Of a DNA stretch of 64,000 nt, positions 35,611 through 46,310 are shown one piece after another. A program made the translations under genes and the position numbers. The DNA comes from Sphagnum magellanicum (lineage: Eukaryota > Streptophyta > Sphagnopsida > Sphagnales > Sphagnaceae): the NCBI GenBank assembly GCA_021904315.1, contig CM038922.1, forward strand, positions 15,661,347 to 15,725,346, read 5' to 3'. Below the pieces are notes generated by a model that saw only the letters and a list, made by a program, of their open reading frames with translations, made no database searches and was not told the DNA's origin. Position 1 is the stretch's first letter, and each line of letters starts with the position of its first letter.

Positions 35611-35866
35611 ACATTCTTGAGTAGAATTGAGCATGATGAACAGGAGGAGGGGAGTTGAACACAAAGAAATGAAACAAATCTCATGCACAGACATGCACGC
35701 AATTGTTTGTGAGCATTTTCTTCATTTGAATGAACATCTCAAGCACAAAACATTCTTAAACACAACCATCTTGAGCATGAACAATCTTGAGCACAACCAT
35801 TTCGATTCTTAAGAGTTCAAATGGTCTAAGAATCAGCTTTCAAGTGAACAATCTCACAGTATTCTT
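34420..35866 (+). repeat. Duplicated downstream flank of the kinase, copy 1
   Basis: This aligns with about 40580-41833: the shared words include CTTCCTTGCACACTGTT, TGGATCATTGTCCTTGG and TTGTTTGTGAGCATTTTCTTC, and both copies carry a joined CT then CA microsatellite. It is non-coding. It ends at about 35866, where TBC-derived sequence begins. Confidence 0.88.
35538..35613. repeat. Compound CT-CA microsatellite
   Basis: About 24 CT units are followed by about 13 CA units. The matching site in the other copy (41548-41586) is shorter, so the tract has changed length since the duplication. Confidence 0.93.
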
Positions 35867-36535
35867 CAAATGGTGATGATACACTTTCATTGGAAGTTTT
35901 CTTTTCAAGAAGCTCTGTACTTTTGGGAGATAATGTGGGCACTGGAATATGTGCCTCTAATCATTTCCTCTAAGCAAGATGTGCACAACAATAACAACAC
36001 AGAGGGGAGCTGGATCTTCAGGCACGAGTAGAAAGGTAGAGGCAAATTTGATGCTCAGAACCTAAAATACAGTGTTGTCAAGAATGTGCCTGGAGGAACA
36101 GCACAATTTGCACTCGACAGTGCTGCTGCTAATTTTGAAATGAAGTGCAAACCACTCTTGAAACAAACAAAAGGTCTTGATGAACTTCTGAAGCTGCTCA
36201 ATGAAGTCATGCTCACAAACTCGATGCAAAGGAGGCTGCGGTGAAGGGAAAACTTGCACTTCATGCTTCTTGTAGCAAAGGAGATGCAGGTGGAGGTTTC
36301 AGGTTTCCATTGGAACCCACTTCTGTGGCAAGACACTGAGTGTGGAGGAAAGAAATGTTTTTCTTTGTTTGATAGCTGGATTGGGTGAATTGGGTAGTTG
36401 CAGCACACTGGAACACCAGAATTTGTGTTGATGCTGCAGCATTTGTGAAGGGTTCAAATACTTTTCTACTATGGGGAGCCATGAATCTAGGCAAGGTTAT
36501 GCAAAAAAATTGTGAAATGGGCAGGGAAGCTAACG
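35867..36535 (+). pseudogene. 5'-truncated TBC Rab-GAP pseudogene
   Basis: The sequence matches the intact TBC gene from about 26269 (inside the codons for FRMVMVHF) onwards. A TAG replaces a Tyr codon shortly after the HNNNNT segment. About 320 bases are missing relative to 26640-26960, and similarity to the 3' flank continues to about 36530. It lacks the start and both catalytic fingers, so it was dead when formed. Confidence 0.92.
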
Positions 36536-37647
36536 AAATTTTCTTTGTGAAATTTGTATCGTACAAGTGCACTTCACTTGGATAGTTTGAAAAAGGAAAC
36601 TTGCCTTTCACATGTGAAGGGTCCCACGTTTTTTTTGCCGTTCACTAGAAGGGCCAAAAACCATTGAAGGGCAGTGAAGGCTTCAAATTCAACGCTTGCC
36701 CGAGAGTGCTTTCGCTTGCTGAATCAGAGAGTCTAAATATAGGACCTTTGTGGTAGGGATTCTTCCTTCAGCACTGCTCCTCACAGTTGCCAGGGTGCAT
36801 AGCAAGCTCAATAATAGCTACGTACCAAGGGTTGCTATCCGGCGAGAAGAAGACGATTCACTGGTGAGCGTCACTATCCATCCTTGAGCACGAGAGAAAG
36901 TTTGAATTCCCTGTTACATCGGAAGAAGAATCAACAATTTCTTGACTCAAAATAGTGAGAGACGATCAGAGACCCTTGCGCTTTCTGGTCTCGAACTCAT
37001 AGTTTTTAGGGTATATCAAAGCAGTTTCTCCGATTCAGTTAGCCTGATGACTGACTACATGCATCCAAAAATAAAGTTGAAGAACTCCAAAAGGCAGCAG
37101 TACTCTCTATGTTCAAGATGAAATCTCGTGAGGTAGTCTAGTAGTACTGCGTCAGATACCAAATTCCTTCCTTGATTTTCTTGTTTCAAAGAGTAGTGTT
37201 GGAATGAGTGTGGCCATACATGTGCATACATGTGCTTCATGTGGAATTCTAAGCATTGTTTTTAGACTTGTTGAACTCTGTCATGTGTATTATATGGGTG
37301 AGAAGATCTTTGGTTAACATGTTATCGATTCTCTGGGTGGTTGGCAAGCAGTTTTGCAACCCAAAGGCACATGCAATGTCCATAAGGAAGACGCACAGAC
37401 AAACACACTTACACTCATGCTGTGATACAACCTGGAAGACACACGGACTGAAACAGACATGCACTCATGCTGTGATACAATTTGTTACTCCTCTTCTTGC
37501 TCCTTATGATGTTGCTTGGGAAAAGGATTGTGAGCTCAACAGGCTAGCAGGTGAGCGCCAGTGAAGATTGTACATAGGTATTGACATGTTGCAGTAAGTT
37601 GTAGTGGAATTTCATCTTATTGCTCTTTGTTTGTTCTTATGTAGTAA
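36536..37647 (+). promoter_or_regulatory. Upstream region of the kinase-Sel1 gene
   Basis: The stretch 36740-37010 is more GC-rich and leader-like than the flanks. A possible upstream exon ends at about 37551 (GCTAGCAG followed by GTGAGC), and an acceptor-like TTTTGGCAG lies at about 37696. Joining them puts the kinase out of frame, so any such exon would be untranslated, or the signals are unused. Confidence 0.4.
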
Positions 37648-40104
37648 ATGTTTTGTTGTTCTCTTACTTTGCACCATCTCTGCTGGTTTTGGCAGAAGCC
37701 AAAAATCATCACCAAACTTGGTTCTGGTATAATGAGGACTCTGTACAATGAATGCCAAGCACTGGCAAGGACTTTGGCTTTGCAATGTGAAAACGTTGTG
37801 TTTAACACACACTTATGCAAATTCCTTACATCCACATATGTGCGTGTTTTAGACGACTTGGATGAGTATTTACAAAAGGAACCTCTAGATATCGTCAGTG
37901 CAAGACGTTTGTTTCTGGAAGAAGCAGCAGGTTCTTATGGTTTGCATAATTATTCACCGCAAGGGCTTGGTGATGTAGGATCCTTGATCATGGAAGAAAA
38001 TATTCCTGTTGAGCCAGCAAATTATTCAGAGCAGGAGGTTACAGAAACAGGTTTTTGCAGGTGCGACACTGTGATTGATGCAAGAACCTATTGTTTGTGC
38101 GAGACAGCTTTGCAAGAATTGAGACGTGTTATGCTGAATGGCAAGAGGCTAGTGACGAGCTGGAAGGATAAGGATTGGTGGAGATCAGTGATCAACTCAT
38201 CTGATTCTTTGTCAGTTCATATGAGGGTCATCCTCCACTTGAAAGAGTTTCTCAATTGCATCAAGGTGTTGAAGATTGCAATTGCAGAGGCTCGTTGTGA
38301 TGCTACATTTGTTCTCTCAACAAATATTGAGGACTATGACATCTGGATGTCAAATGGGGAATGGAACATTGCAACTGTGGAGGCTCAACACAGTGGCACA
38401 TTTGAGGATGACTTCTTGATGTCAAGTGTTGATAAAGCAGCTACAGAGGACATCGTGAGCTTGTTATCACATTTAGAGGAAGGGCAACACAAATTTTCAA
38501 CATGCAAGCTTGCAAATTGCTTGCAAGAAAAATTTAAGGGTGGACTACACTCAATAGATTTTCACGATGTGGAGATTTCTATCAAGGAGTTTCTTGGAGG
38601 TGGATCATATGGAACAGTGTTCAAGTGCGAGTTCCTTGGAGTGAGGGCAGCTGCCAAGATTTTTAACCTTCTGCATGCAAGTAGGAGGGAAATTGAGAAT
38701 GAAGTGAACTTGTTTGCAACGTTGCAACACCCAAATGTGGTACAATTCATAGGGTATGCAGTCAGTGGAGATCAACATGTACTTGTTTCAGAACTCATGG
38801 ACATGGACTTACAACATTACTTGCAGAAGAGTGCAGAGAAGAAGGGAGGATACCCTCTTCCATTGCTTATCGTTATTGACATAATGGGACAGATAGCGGA
38901 AGCAATGAATTACTTGCATCAGAATGGCGTGATACACCGGGATTTGAAGTCCAGTAATGTTCTAATTAATGTTGAGGAGAGTGATACATTGTCCTCTTCA
39001 GTACATGTTAAGCTCACTGATTTTGGCCAATCAAAGCTGAAGGATAGCTCCAAGTTTACCACAAAGCAGATGGGTACAACTCCATGGAGAGCACCTGAGG
39101 TATTTGAAGATAACAAGAACACAGAGTACACAAAGGCTGCAGATGTGTACAGTTTTGCAATGGTATTCTTTGAGGTCCTCACTGGGAAGTGTCCATTTGA
39201 TGACCAACAACGACTCGAAATTCATGAGACCATTCTTTGTGGGATGCGGCCTTGGTTACCATCCAAGGCATACTGTCCAGTGCATTTGTCCACCTTCATA
39301 GACAGGTGTTGGGCCACAGCAGCTGAAGATCGTCCTCAGTTTTCTGAAATCTGCCAAATGTTGGTGTATTGTAAGGGTACACTTCTGAGGCATTCATATC
39401 CATGCCCTCTAAAACACATTAATGAGTACGATGCCAAGCAATTGTTGGCTTCATTGGGTTTGAAGAGGTGTGTTCAAGAGGGTGTGTCAGAGAATCTTCC
39501 AATGGAAGTGTATAGTATCATAGTATCTGATGCATGCAAAGATCAAAAGCACATGGAGCACATGAAGGGCATTGTTTGGATCAGGGAGCAAGTGAAAGTG
39601 GGTAAGTACTTTGCTGATTGGAACAATCAATGGCAAGACCTTGAAATGGCAGTCAAATTGTTTAGCACTGCAGCCAAATCTGGTAATCCTGAGGCACTCT
39701 GTAGACTTGGACTGTGTTTTGAGTGTGGACTTGGCACAACACAGAATATTGAGAAGGCGGTGGAGGTCTATAAAAAGGCTACAGACCATGGGTATGCTTG
39801 TGCATATGTGGGGCTAGGATGCTGCTGTGCTCTTACTGATGCACCTCAAAATGCCACCAAGATGTTGGAGAAGGCTTACAAAAAACAGAACAAAGTTGGC
39901 AAACCTCTCCCTTGTATAGCAGAGATGTTACACTGCCTTTCAAAGCTTCAAAATAGTACTGCAGCTTGGGCAAATGAGGGGTGCAGGAAACTTGCACAGA
40001 GATACCTTCTCATTGAATCCTTCCCTGCTGGAAGAAAACTCATAGCTGATGCATACATTTCACCTTTCTCCAAGTTTGTGGCTGATTTTGTGGGCCCTTC
40101 TTGA
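37648..40104 (+). CDS. TKL-type protein kinase with C-terminal Sel1-like repeats
   Basis: The frame is preceded directly by TAG and TAA, so the ATG at 37648 gives 818 residues. The ATG at 37732 is an alternative if the TTTTGGCAG at about 37696 is a real acceptor. Residues 1-310 are helical and match no domain I can name. The kinase domain (about 310-590) is complete: GGGSYGTVF loop (about 317), Lys about 337, HRDLKSSNV (Asp about 432), DFG (458-460) and APE (482-484). Around 660-740 are Sel1/TPR-like repeats (AVKLFSTAAKSGNPEALCRL, then KAVEVYKKATDHGYACAYVG), which usually bind protein partners. It is probably an active Ser/Thr kinase with a scaffold tail. A gutted paralogue lies at 33525. No transmembrane segment is seen, so it is probably cytosolic. 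Confidence 0.92.
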   Translation: MFCCSLTLHHLCWFWQKPKIITKLGSGIMRTLYNECQALARTLALQCENVVFNTHLCKFLTSTYVRVLDDLDEYLQKEPLDIVSARRLFLEEAAGSYGLHNYSPQGLGDVGSLIMEENIPVEPANYSEQEVTETGFCRCDTVIDARTYCLCETALQELRRVMLNGKRLVTSWKDKDWWRSVINSSDSLSVHMRVILHLKEFLNCIKVLKIAIAEARCDATFVLSTNIEDYDIWMSNGEWNIATVEAQHSGTFEDDFLMSSVDKAATEDIVSLLSHLEEGQHKFSTCKLANCLQEKFKGGLHSIDFHDVEISIKEFLGGGSYGTVFKCEFLGVRAAAKIFNLLHASRREIENEVNLFATLQHPNVVQFIGYAVSGDQHVLVSELMDMDLQHYLQKSAEKKGGYPLPLLIVIDIMGQIAEAMNYLHQNGVIHRDLKSSNVLINVEESDTLSSSVHVKLTDFGQSKLKDSSKFTTKQMGTTPWRAPEVFEDNKNTEYTKAADVYSFAMVFFEVLTGKCPFDDQQRLEIHETILCGMRPWLPSKAYCPVHLSTFIDRCWATAAEDRPQFSEICQMLVYCKGTLLRHSYPCPLKHINEYDAKQLLASLGLKRCVQEGVSENLPMEVYSIIVSDACKDQKHMEHMKGIVWIREQVKVGKYFADWNNQWQDLEMAVKLFSTAAKSGNPEALCRLGLCFECGLGTTQNIEKAVEVYKKATDHGYACAYVGLGCCCALTDAPQNATKMLEKAYKKQNKVGKPLPCIAEMLHCLSKLQNSTAAWANEGCRKLAQRYLLIESFPAGRKLIADAYISPFSKFVADFVGPS

Positions 40105-41547
40105 AGCCAAGTTCCTCCTCTAAGGCCTCCACCCTAGATCTAACCTCATTAGGCTTCTGGCATAGACACTAGCCTTGTAAATTACACAATTTGGACTGAA
40201 TGGAGATTTGTTATGGGCATACCTCAAAGAATGAGCCTCAAAAAAGTGAGGTTTTGAAGAGAGAGTTGGAAAGAGGTTTCCTTGGACAGACCTTTAAAGA
40301 TCCCTTGAGAAACTTTGGAGGCATGAGGGTTTTCAGGATTAGTTGAGTGGGATTTATAGATTTGGGTTTTGTTTTACTTTTAAGTAAACCCATTAACCCC
40401 ATTAGCTCCCTTAGCCTAGTTAGAGGTAAGCTGAGCCTTGTTCTGCAAGATATTCCAGAGGAACATTTGATGGCCTCATGAAGGACTTGCAAAATCACAA
40501 CTGGTCAATGTCTTGTCATTTGTGCTTGACTGAGTTTTTTTTTCTATTAAACAATATTCAGGAATTTGTTCCAATAGTTAAGTGACAAAGATGTGAGTTT
40601 GGCCCTTCCTTGCACACTGTTACGGCCTGCCTTCTGATCTCTTAAAGCCAATCAAATCAAATCTACTATTGAGATTTTTGGTGTGGGCTTGTATGTCTCT
40701 GGATCATTGTCCTTGGTCTGGAGGTGTACACCAATTTGGGGATGTTCCTTCATAATTACAAAACACAGTGAAGTCAATCATGAGGATCAATTGTATGCTT
40801 CAATCTTGGCTATGCAGTCAGCAAATGAGGACAAGGTGGACTGAGTAATCTGGCAGAGTTAGTTCTTTTTTTTTCATGGTTCTTGACCATGACCTCCTTG
40901 CTGCACCTTGATTCAGGCCCTAGACAGACTCTTGAGATCTATCGGTCTGTTTCCCCTGCCAACAACACTTCATGATAGGTACACACAATTCCTTTGTACA
41001 GATTCCTTTGCAATAAGGTAGTAGTAGCAACATATTATTGTTGCATTGATTGATACACAGATCTCTGGCAACATGTGTGCACACTCTCATGTAATGTGGT
41101 ATTGTGGGTGCTCCTCTGCTGTCCTGTCTGTTCAGAGACATGCAAAGCACATGGCTTGCAGATTCAGGTTGTAAGGTGTTGCATATTGTAAAGGTGCTAC
41201 AGTGGTTGTAAGGCACCACAGATTGAGCCCTTGAAGTCTGAAAGCAGCGCTCCAATGAGCAACCTTGGAAGGTTGCACATGAGAATGCAGATATATTCTC
41301 ATGGTTTCAACCCTACTGTCACCAAGGCATAAATCCAAGCCTGCAGACTCTTCAATATCTGTGATGTAGATGAAGATGGATTTGTCATGTTTTGTTGAAA
41401 ACCCAATACATATAATCTCAAAGAAATTGGAGCATCAGGGATCCAATCTGCAGATGTGTGTGGAGTGTGAATAGAAAGAATTTATTGCAAAGGAGGAGGA
41501 GGAGGAGGATTCAACATTATGATTTTCTGTTTTGCATTTCCTGCCTT

Positions 41548-41586
<39 letters not shown>

Positions 41587-41833
41587 TTTTGATGAGTAGA
41601 AGTGAGCATGATGAGAGCAGGAGGAGAAGTGAAGACAAAGAAATGAAAAACAAATGTCAGACAGACATACACATACACAATTGTTTGTGAGCATTTTCTT
41701 CATTTGCATGAGCATCTCCTTGAGCAATGAAACATCTGGAGCATGAAGATATTGTTGAGCACGACCATTCGGATTCTTCAAGAATTCTTGAAGAATGGTG
41801 TAAAAGAAACAATCTCTCAGTAGTAGTATTCTT
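40105..41833 (+). repeat. Kinase 3' flank, copy 2 of the duplicated segment
   Basis: DNA after the kinase stop. From about 40580 it aligns with 34420-35866. It is non-coding, with a CT-CA microsatellite at 41548-41586. The copy ends near 41833, about 0.7 kb before the PhoD gene. Confidence 0.8.
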
Positions 41834-41984
41834 GGCAGCAGATTTATAGAAAACTCTCATGTGTGGTGGATTGTCCCTGGGTGATCATATACAAAGTCAT
41901 ACATAGGTATCTTCTGTCCACCACGGAAGAAGAAAGGGGTCCCACCAAGAGAAGAATCCCCTGTCTTTTCAAGAATGATGCAAA

Positions 41985-41987
<3 letters not shown>

Positions 41988-42022
<35 letters not shown>
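41988..42022. repeat. CT microsatellite upstream of the PhoD-like gene
   Basis: A pure CT run about 0.5 kb before the PhoD ATG. The DNA that follows (42060-42360) is GC-richer and probably holds the core promoter. Confidence 0.9.
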
Positions 42023-42025
<3 letters not shown>

Positions 42026-42528
42026 TTGGGTACCTGATTCGAATGTACCAGGAAGAATTTTACAGTGGGTGTGACAGAAAGTGCAGATTTGGGTGAAGAA
42101 GGAAAGAAGATTTGGGTCCGAGGAGCTGAGGAAAAAAGGACGGGATATTCTTCGCCGGCAGGAGGGCAGGGAGTAAGGACGAGAGCACAAGAGCAAAATC
42201 CCGAGGAATTGTACCAGTTGTAGGGGCAACACGCCACGTCTTGTCATCACGCTGGCGCCTTGGGATTGGACGGCCGCTGTAGTGTTTCTCGCATACCATT
42301 AGCATCATTCCTCAATCCCTTCTCCAATTGTCTGGACCCACCCGGCGGGCTGGCGGACGCCAAATGAGCTTTGTGATTACGATGATAGCTACTTGTTAGT
42401 TCAGTGTGTATATGAAAGCCCCAAAGAGAGAGCGGAGTTGGTAGTTTTTTGTTGCTCAGATTTTCTGGATCTTCTTCTTCTTCGGCTGCTTTTGTCGTGA
42501 TTTCGTTGCGACGTCGTTCGTGACATCT

Positions 42529-45500
42529 ATGTGCATCAGCAGCAGCGTCGTTGTGGGAAATTTAGGGTTGATCGGGGAGGACAAATGCAGAGGGATGATG
42601 GCAAAGGAAAGCACTCCCACAATGACGACGACGACAACGCCGCATTTTTGCAGTAGAAGATTGTTGTTGGGTTTCGTGGTTTTGGGGATTTTCTATGGCT
42701 TGATTATCGTGGATGCTGCGACGACGACGACATCGGTGGAGAATAAGGGGAAGCCCATATCGCGCATTTCCTTTGGTTCTTGCTCAAATCAGACTGCTCC
42801 CCAAGTAAGAAACAAACAAAATTCCTTTGTTTGTTTGTTTCTTTCTTTCTGTTGTGCAAGAATTTGGCAGAGTTTCAAGACTTGTAAGAAAACTGTGTCT
42901 GTTGTGCAATCAAATTCCATTGCAGAGTTTCAAGAGTTGCAAGAAAACTGTTCCTGGGATTCAAGAGTTGTTCTCTGGATTTATCCAGAGTCTATGGTTT
43001 CAAGCTGTCAAAATAATTATTATTTCAATGCCTTTTCAAAAACAATGTGAAAATGCACAATAACATGGGCCTTGTCATGTCCATGTTATATATGTAAAAT
43101 CAAAATTTGAGATTGACACAAATAGTGATGGACTATTGGAAACCATATGGGAACATATGAGGCAAATAAAAAGAGGGGGAGGGGGAGGGGATATATTATT
43201 AAATTGATAAACCTCCATCTCCTTTACCACTATTCTTACCTCTTTCTCACATTTTCAAAGTGAAGCTTGAATTAAAATTTTAAGATCTATTTAACTATTA
43301 GAGTGCAATCCATAAAACCAGAGCTTTTTCCCCAGCCACAGGGTTCTAGTAAGTGCTGCAGAGTTTTGGAGGATTGCATTATTCAATGGTTGTATGTACA
43401 TATGTATGTATGTGTTTTTTGGGGTTGAAGAACTGAGTGGGAAAGATACGCAGATTTTGTCTGCAAAAGGTGCACATGATGGATGAGCTTTGTGTTCTTT
43501 TTTTTTGTTGTCATTTTGTTGTTCTTGTTGTTGACACGGGAAATGCAATGGTTTTGGTTATGTGGATTTTATATGCAGCCGATTTGGGATGCAGTCTTGA
43601 GGTTTGATCCAGATCTTTTTATATGGCTTGGTGACAACATCTATGCCGATTCCAAGAAGCCCCGCAAATTCACAGGGAAGGGGAGAAATTCAGGTCCATG
43701 GAAGAACACTCCTCGCTTCTTCCAAGTCACGGCTGCAGAAATGGAACATCAGTATCAACTCATGAAAAATGTATCTGGCTATGCGAAGTTGCGAGAACAA
43801 ACTGAGGTGTGCAGTCCCAAAAAAGATTCAAAACACTTGGGTAGCAGTAGCAGCAGTGGTTTGTTTTCCTTTTCTTGTTTTGTGACTGTGAAAGGAGTTC
43901 AGGGCTGCCAATGCAGTTGCGGGTTTTCTTTTTGTAGGTGATTGGAACATGGGATGATCATGATTTTGGGTTGAATGATGCGGGCAAGGAGTTGGAGGGG
44001 AAGCAAACCAGCCAGAAACTCATGTTGGATTTCCTCGATGAACCCCTTGACAGCCCAAGGTACATAATCAGATATCAAGCCTTACCTGAGATTGAACTCA
44101 GAATCTTGCATTTCTCGTACAGGATGCATTTGAGAAGTGTGATGGCTGTGTGCACTGGTTACATCTGTGTCTCATGTTGGAATATGGTAACTGAGTATTG
44201 GAAAGTCAGGTGTCTGTAGGCGGAGGCAAGAGGGAGTATATACATCCTACACTTATGGACCTGCTGGGAAGCAGATCAAGGTAACTTGCATTTGTTTGGG
44301 AGGTTGTGGGCTGTGGAGTAGTCTGTCCTTTGAGTGTAGACAGTAGTTCACAGATGACAGTCACATTGCACCCTACTCTATCTTTTTTTGCTTTTGCAAG
44401 CAAGTGGTGCATGCCCATTTAGCAGTTAGTAGTTTGGCAAATATCATGGTTGGAGAAATTGTATCATTGTGAAATTTTGCAGCAGGACAAACGTCCAGTG
44501 AACAATCATGGACAAGTAGTAGGTTTGGAGGATCTGAAGATGTAAAAGGTTTGGTCTTGCAAGTTGTGATAATAATAATAATAATAATAATAACCATGGC
44601 AAGCTTCACAGAGGAATCCTAAAGCAAGCCTTCAATAGGTCATTCTCTTGGACACCAGGTATCACAGGGACCCAATTGGCCGCGATGGGACCATGTTGGG
44701 TGATGCACAGTGGCAGTGGTTTGAAAATGAGTTGCGAAACAGCAGTGCCCAGATCCACATCATTGGTTCATCAATTCAGGTACAGTCCCATGATTTCTCA
44801 TGAGGTCGCTCTGCTGATCTGGTCAAGGCTGCAAACACAGATGAGAATGCAACATGCCTTATTTGCAGCTGACAATGCCCACTTATCCAGTTAGCCTTGT
44901 TGTCACATATCCTCTAAAATCAAAACATGGAGTTTAATGAAGGAGTAAGGTAGCAACCCTAAACTTTGTCTTTCTGGACACAGGTCGTGGCCAACTTCTC
45001 TGCAATGAGCCAGCCTTTCTTCAGTGTGGAATCATGGAGCCTTTTTCCCAAGGAGCGAATGAAGCTTTATGACCTTCTTCAGGAGACTAATGTGTGTGCT
45101 CTTCACTCGTGGTCTTTGATCTTTTTTGTGAAATTCTACTGCATCCCTTATTTGTCACAAGCAGAGTTAAGAGTAACCAGGAGCTTTTCTCTTATCATTG
45201 TTCTGAATGTTTTGAGAGAATCACTGATCAAAGAGATCTGTACCTGGACTTTCACAACTATGCGGATGCAGGTGAGTGGGGTCATGTTCATAAGTGGAGA
45301 TGTGCATTTCTGTGAGATTGCACGCTATGATTGTGGACTGTCATACCCTCTTTATGATTTCACCTCAAGTGGGATCACTCAGGGTGTGGAGGAACTTGCT
45401 CCTCCACCTTTATCCTATATCTTGGCTTTTGCTGCATTGATAACACCCAACACACTGCGTGTATACAACCCTCGCTGTCGGTATCACTCCTGCGTTTATG

Positions 45501-46310
45501 GTATATGCCATTTCTTTCTTCATCTGTTCTCTTCCTTCTTGTTGAGCATCATGGATTGCATGTTAAAAGTGAATAAAAATCCTTTTTCTGCAAATTTGTT
45601 TTCCCATTTGTCATTTGGGGAAATTTTTTCTTTCCTGTGTTGCTTTCATAGGAAGTTGGACAAGGGAGATTTTGACTTTCCACGTCAATATTTTTTGCAA
45701 TGTATGATGGATACATTTGTACTCCTGTTGCAATATATGCAGGAAAGCAGAACTTTGGAGGACTCGAGATCAATTGGGATGCTGATCCTGTTGCTATCAA
45801 TGTCGACATTAGAGATGTGCATGGAGTACCTGTACTAGGAACCTCTTTCACTTTAAATGAATTGCAACCTGGATATCAAAGGGTACAGCCCCCCCAACAT
45901 GGGCAGGTGCAACGACACTGCACTTTGGAAATTGAGCTGCCATGGCACCAGCGCTATTTGCTGGCAATTCTTTTCTTTGGCACACTCAGTGGTAATACTT
46001 CGCTTGCTTTTTCAATCCTATGCAAAGTCTTCCACAAAGGTTTGCAGGTATTTCAGAACAAGGGTTCTTCTTTTGAGACCATTTATTCAATTTCTATATT
46101 GTAGACTACTACCTGTTGTTACACCTTGCACAATTCTGCTTCCAGTGGCTGCTAGAATTAGTTTCTTTTGCGGTTGTTAAAGTCACGACTGAATATTGGG
46201 TGTTGTTATTTCTTGGTGCAGTTTGTGCAGGATTGATATCGATATACCTTGTAAATGGAATAATTTCTGTCATCAAAAGAAGGTCGACACAAAAACCAAA
46301 GCCTGATTAG
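42529..46310 (+). CDS. PhoD-like phosphatase/phosphodiesterase, nine exons
   Basis: PhoD enzymes are metal-dependent phosphoester hydrolases. I place exons at 42529-42804, 43579-43806, 43938-44059, 44220-44280, 44639-44779, 44984-45091, 45272-45500, 45743-45991 and 46222-46310, all with GT/AG introns and matching phases, giving about 500 residues. Exon 1 has a hydrophobic anchor ([17 protein letters not shown]) and FGSC. Exon 2 has the metal-site text [11 protein letters not shown], exon 3 has [10 protein letters not shown], exon 5 has [10 protein letters not shown] and exon 7 has ISGDVHF, so the active site is complete. Exons 8-9 form a C-terminal membrane segment followed by KRR. The catalytic domain probably faces the lumen or the cell surface. 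The substrate is not deducible. The short exons were placed by the family pattern and splice signals. Confidence 0.9.

Noticed and set aside
37490..37551. Coding upstream exon of the kinase-Sel1 gene
   Set aside because: Joining it at GTGAGC to the acceptor near 37696 shifts the kinase frame and meets a stop quickly.
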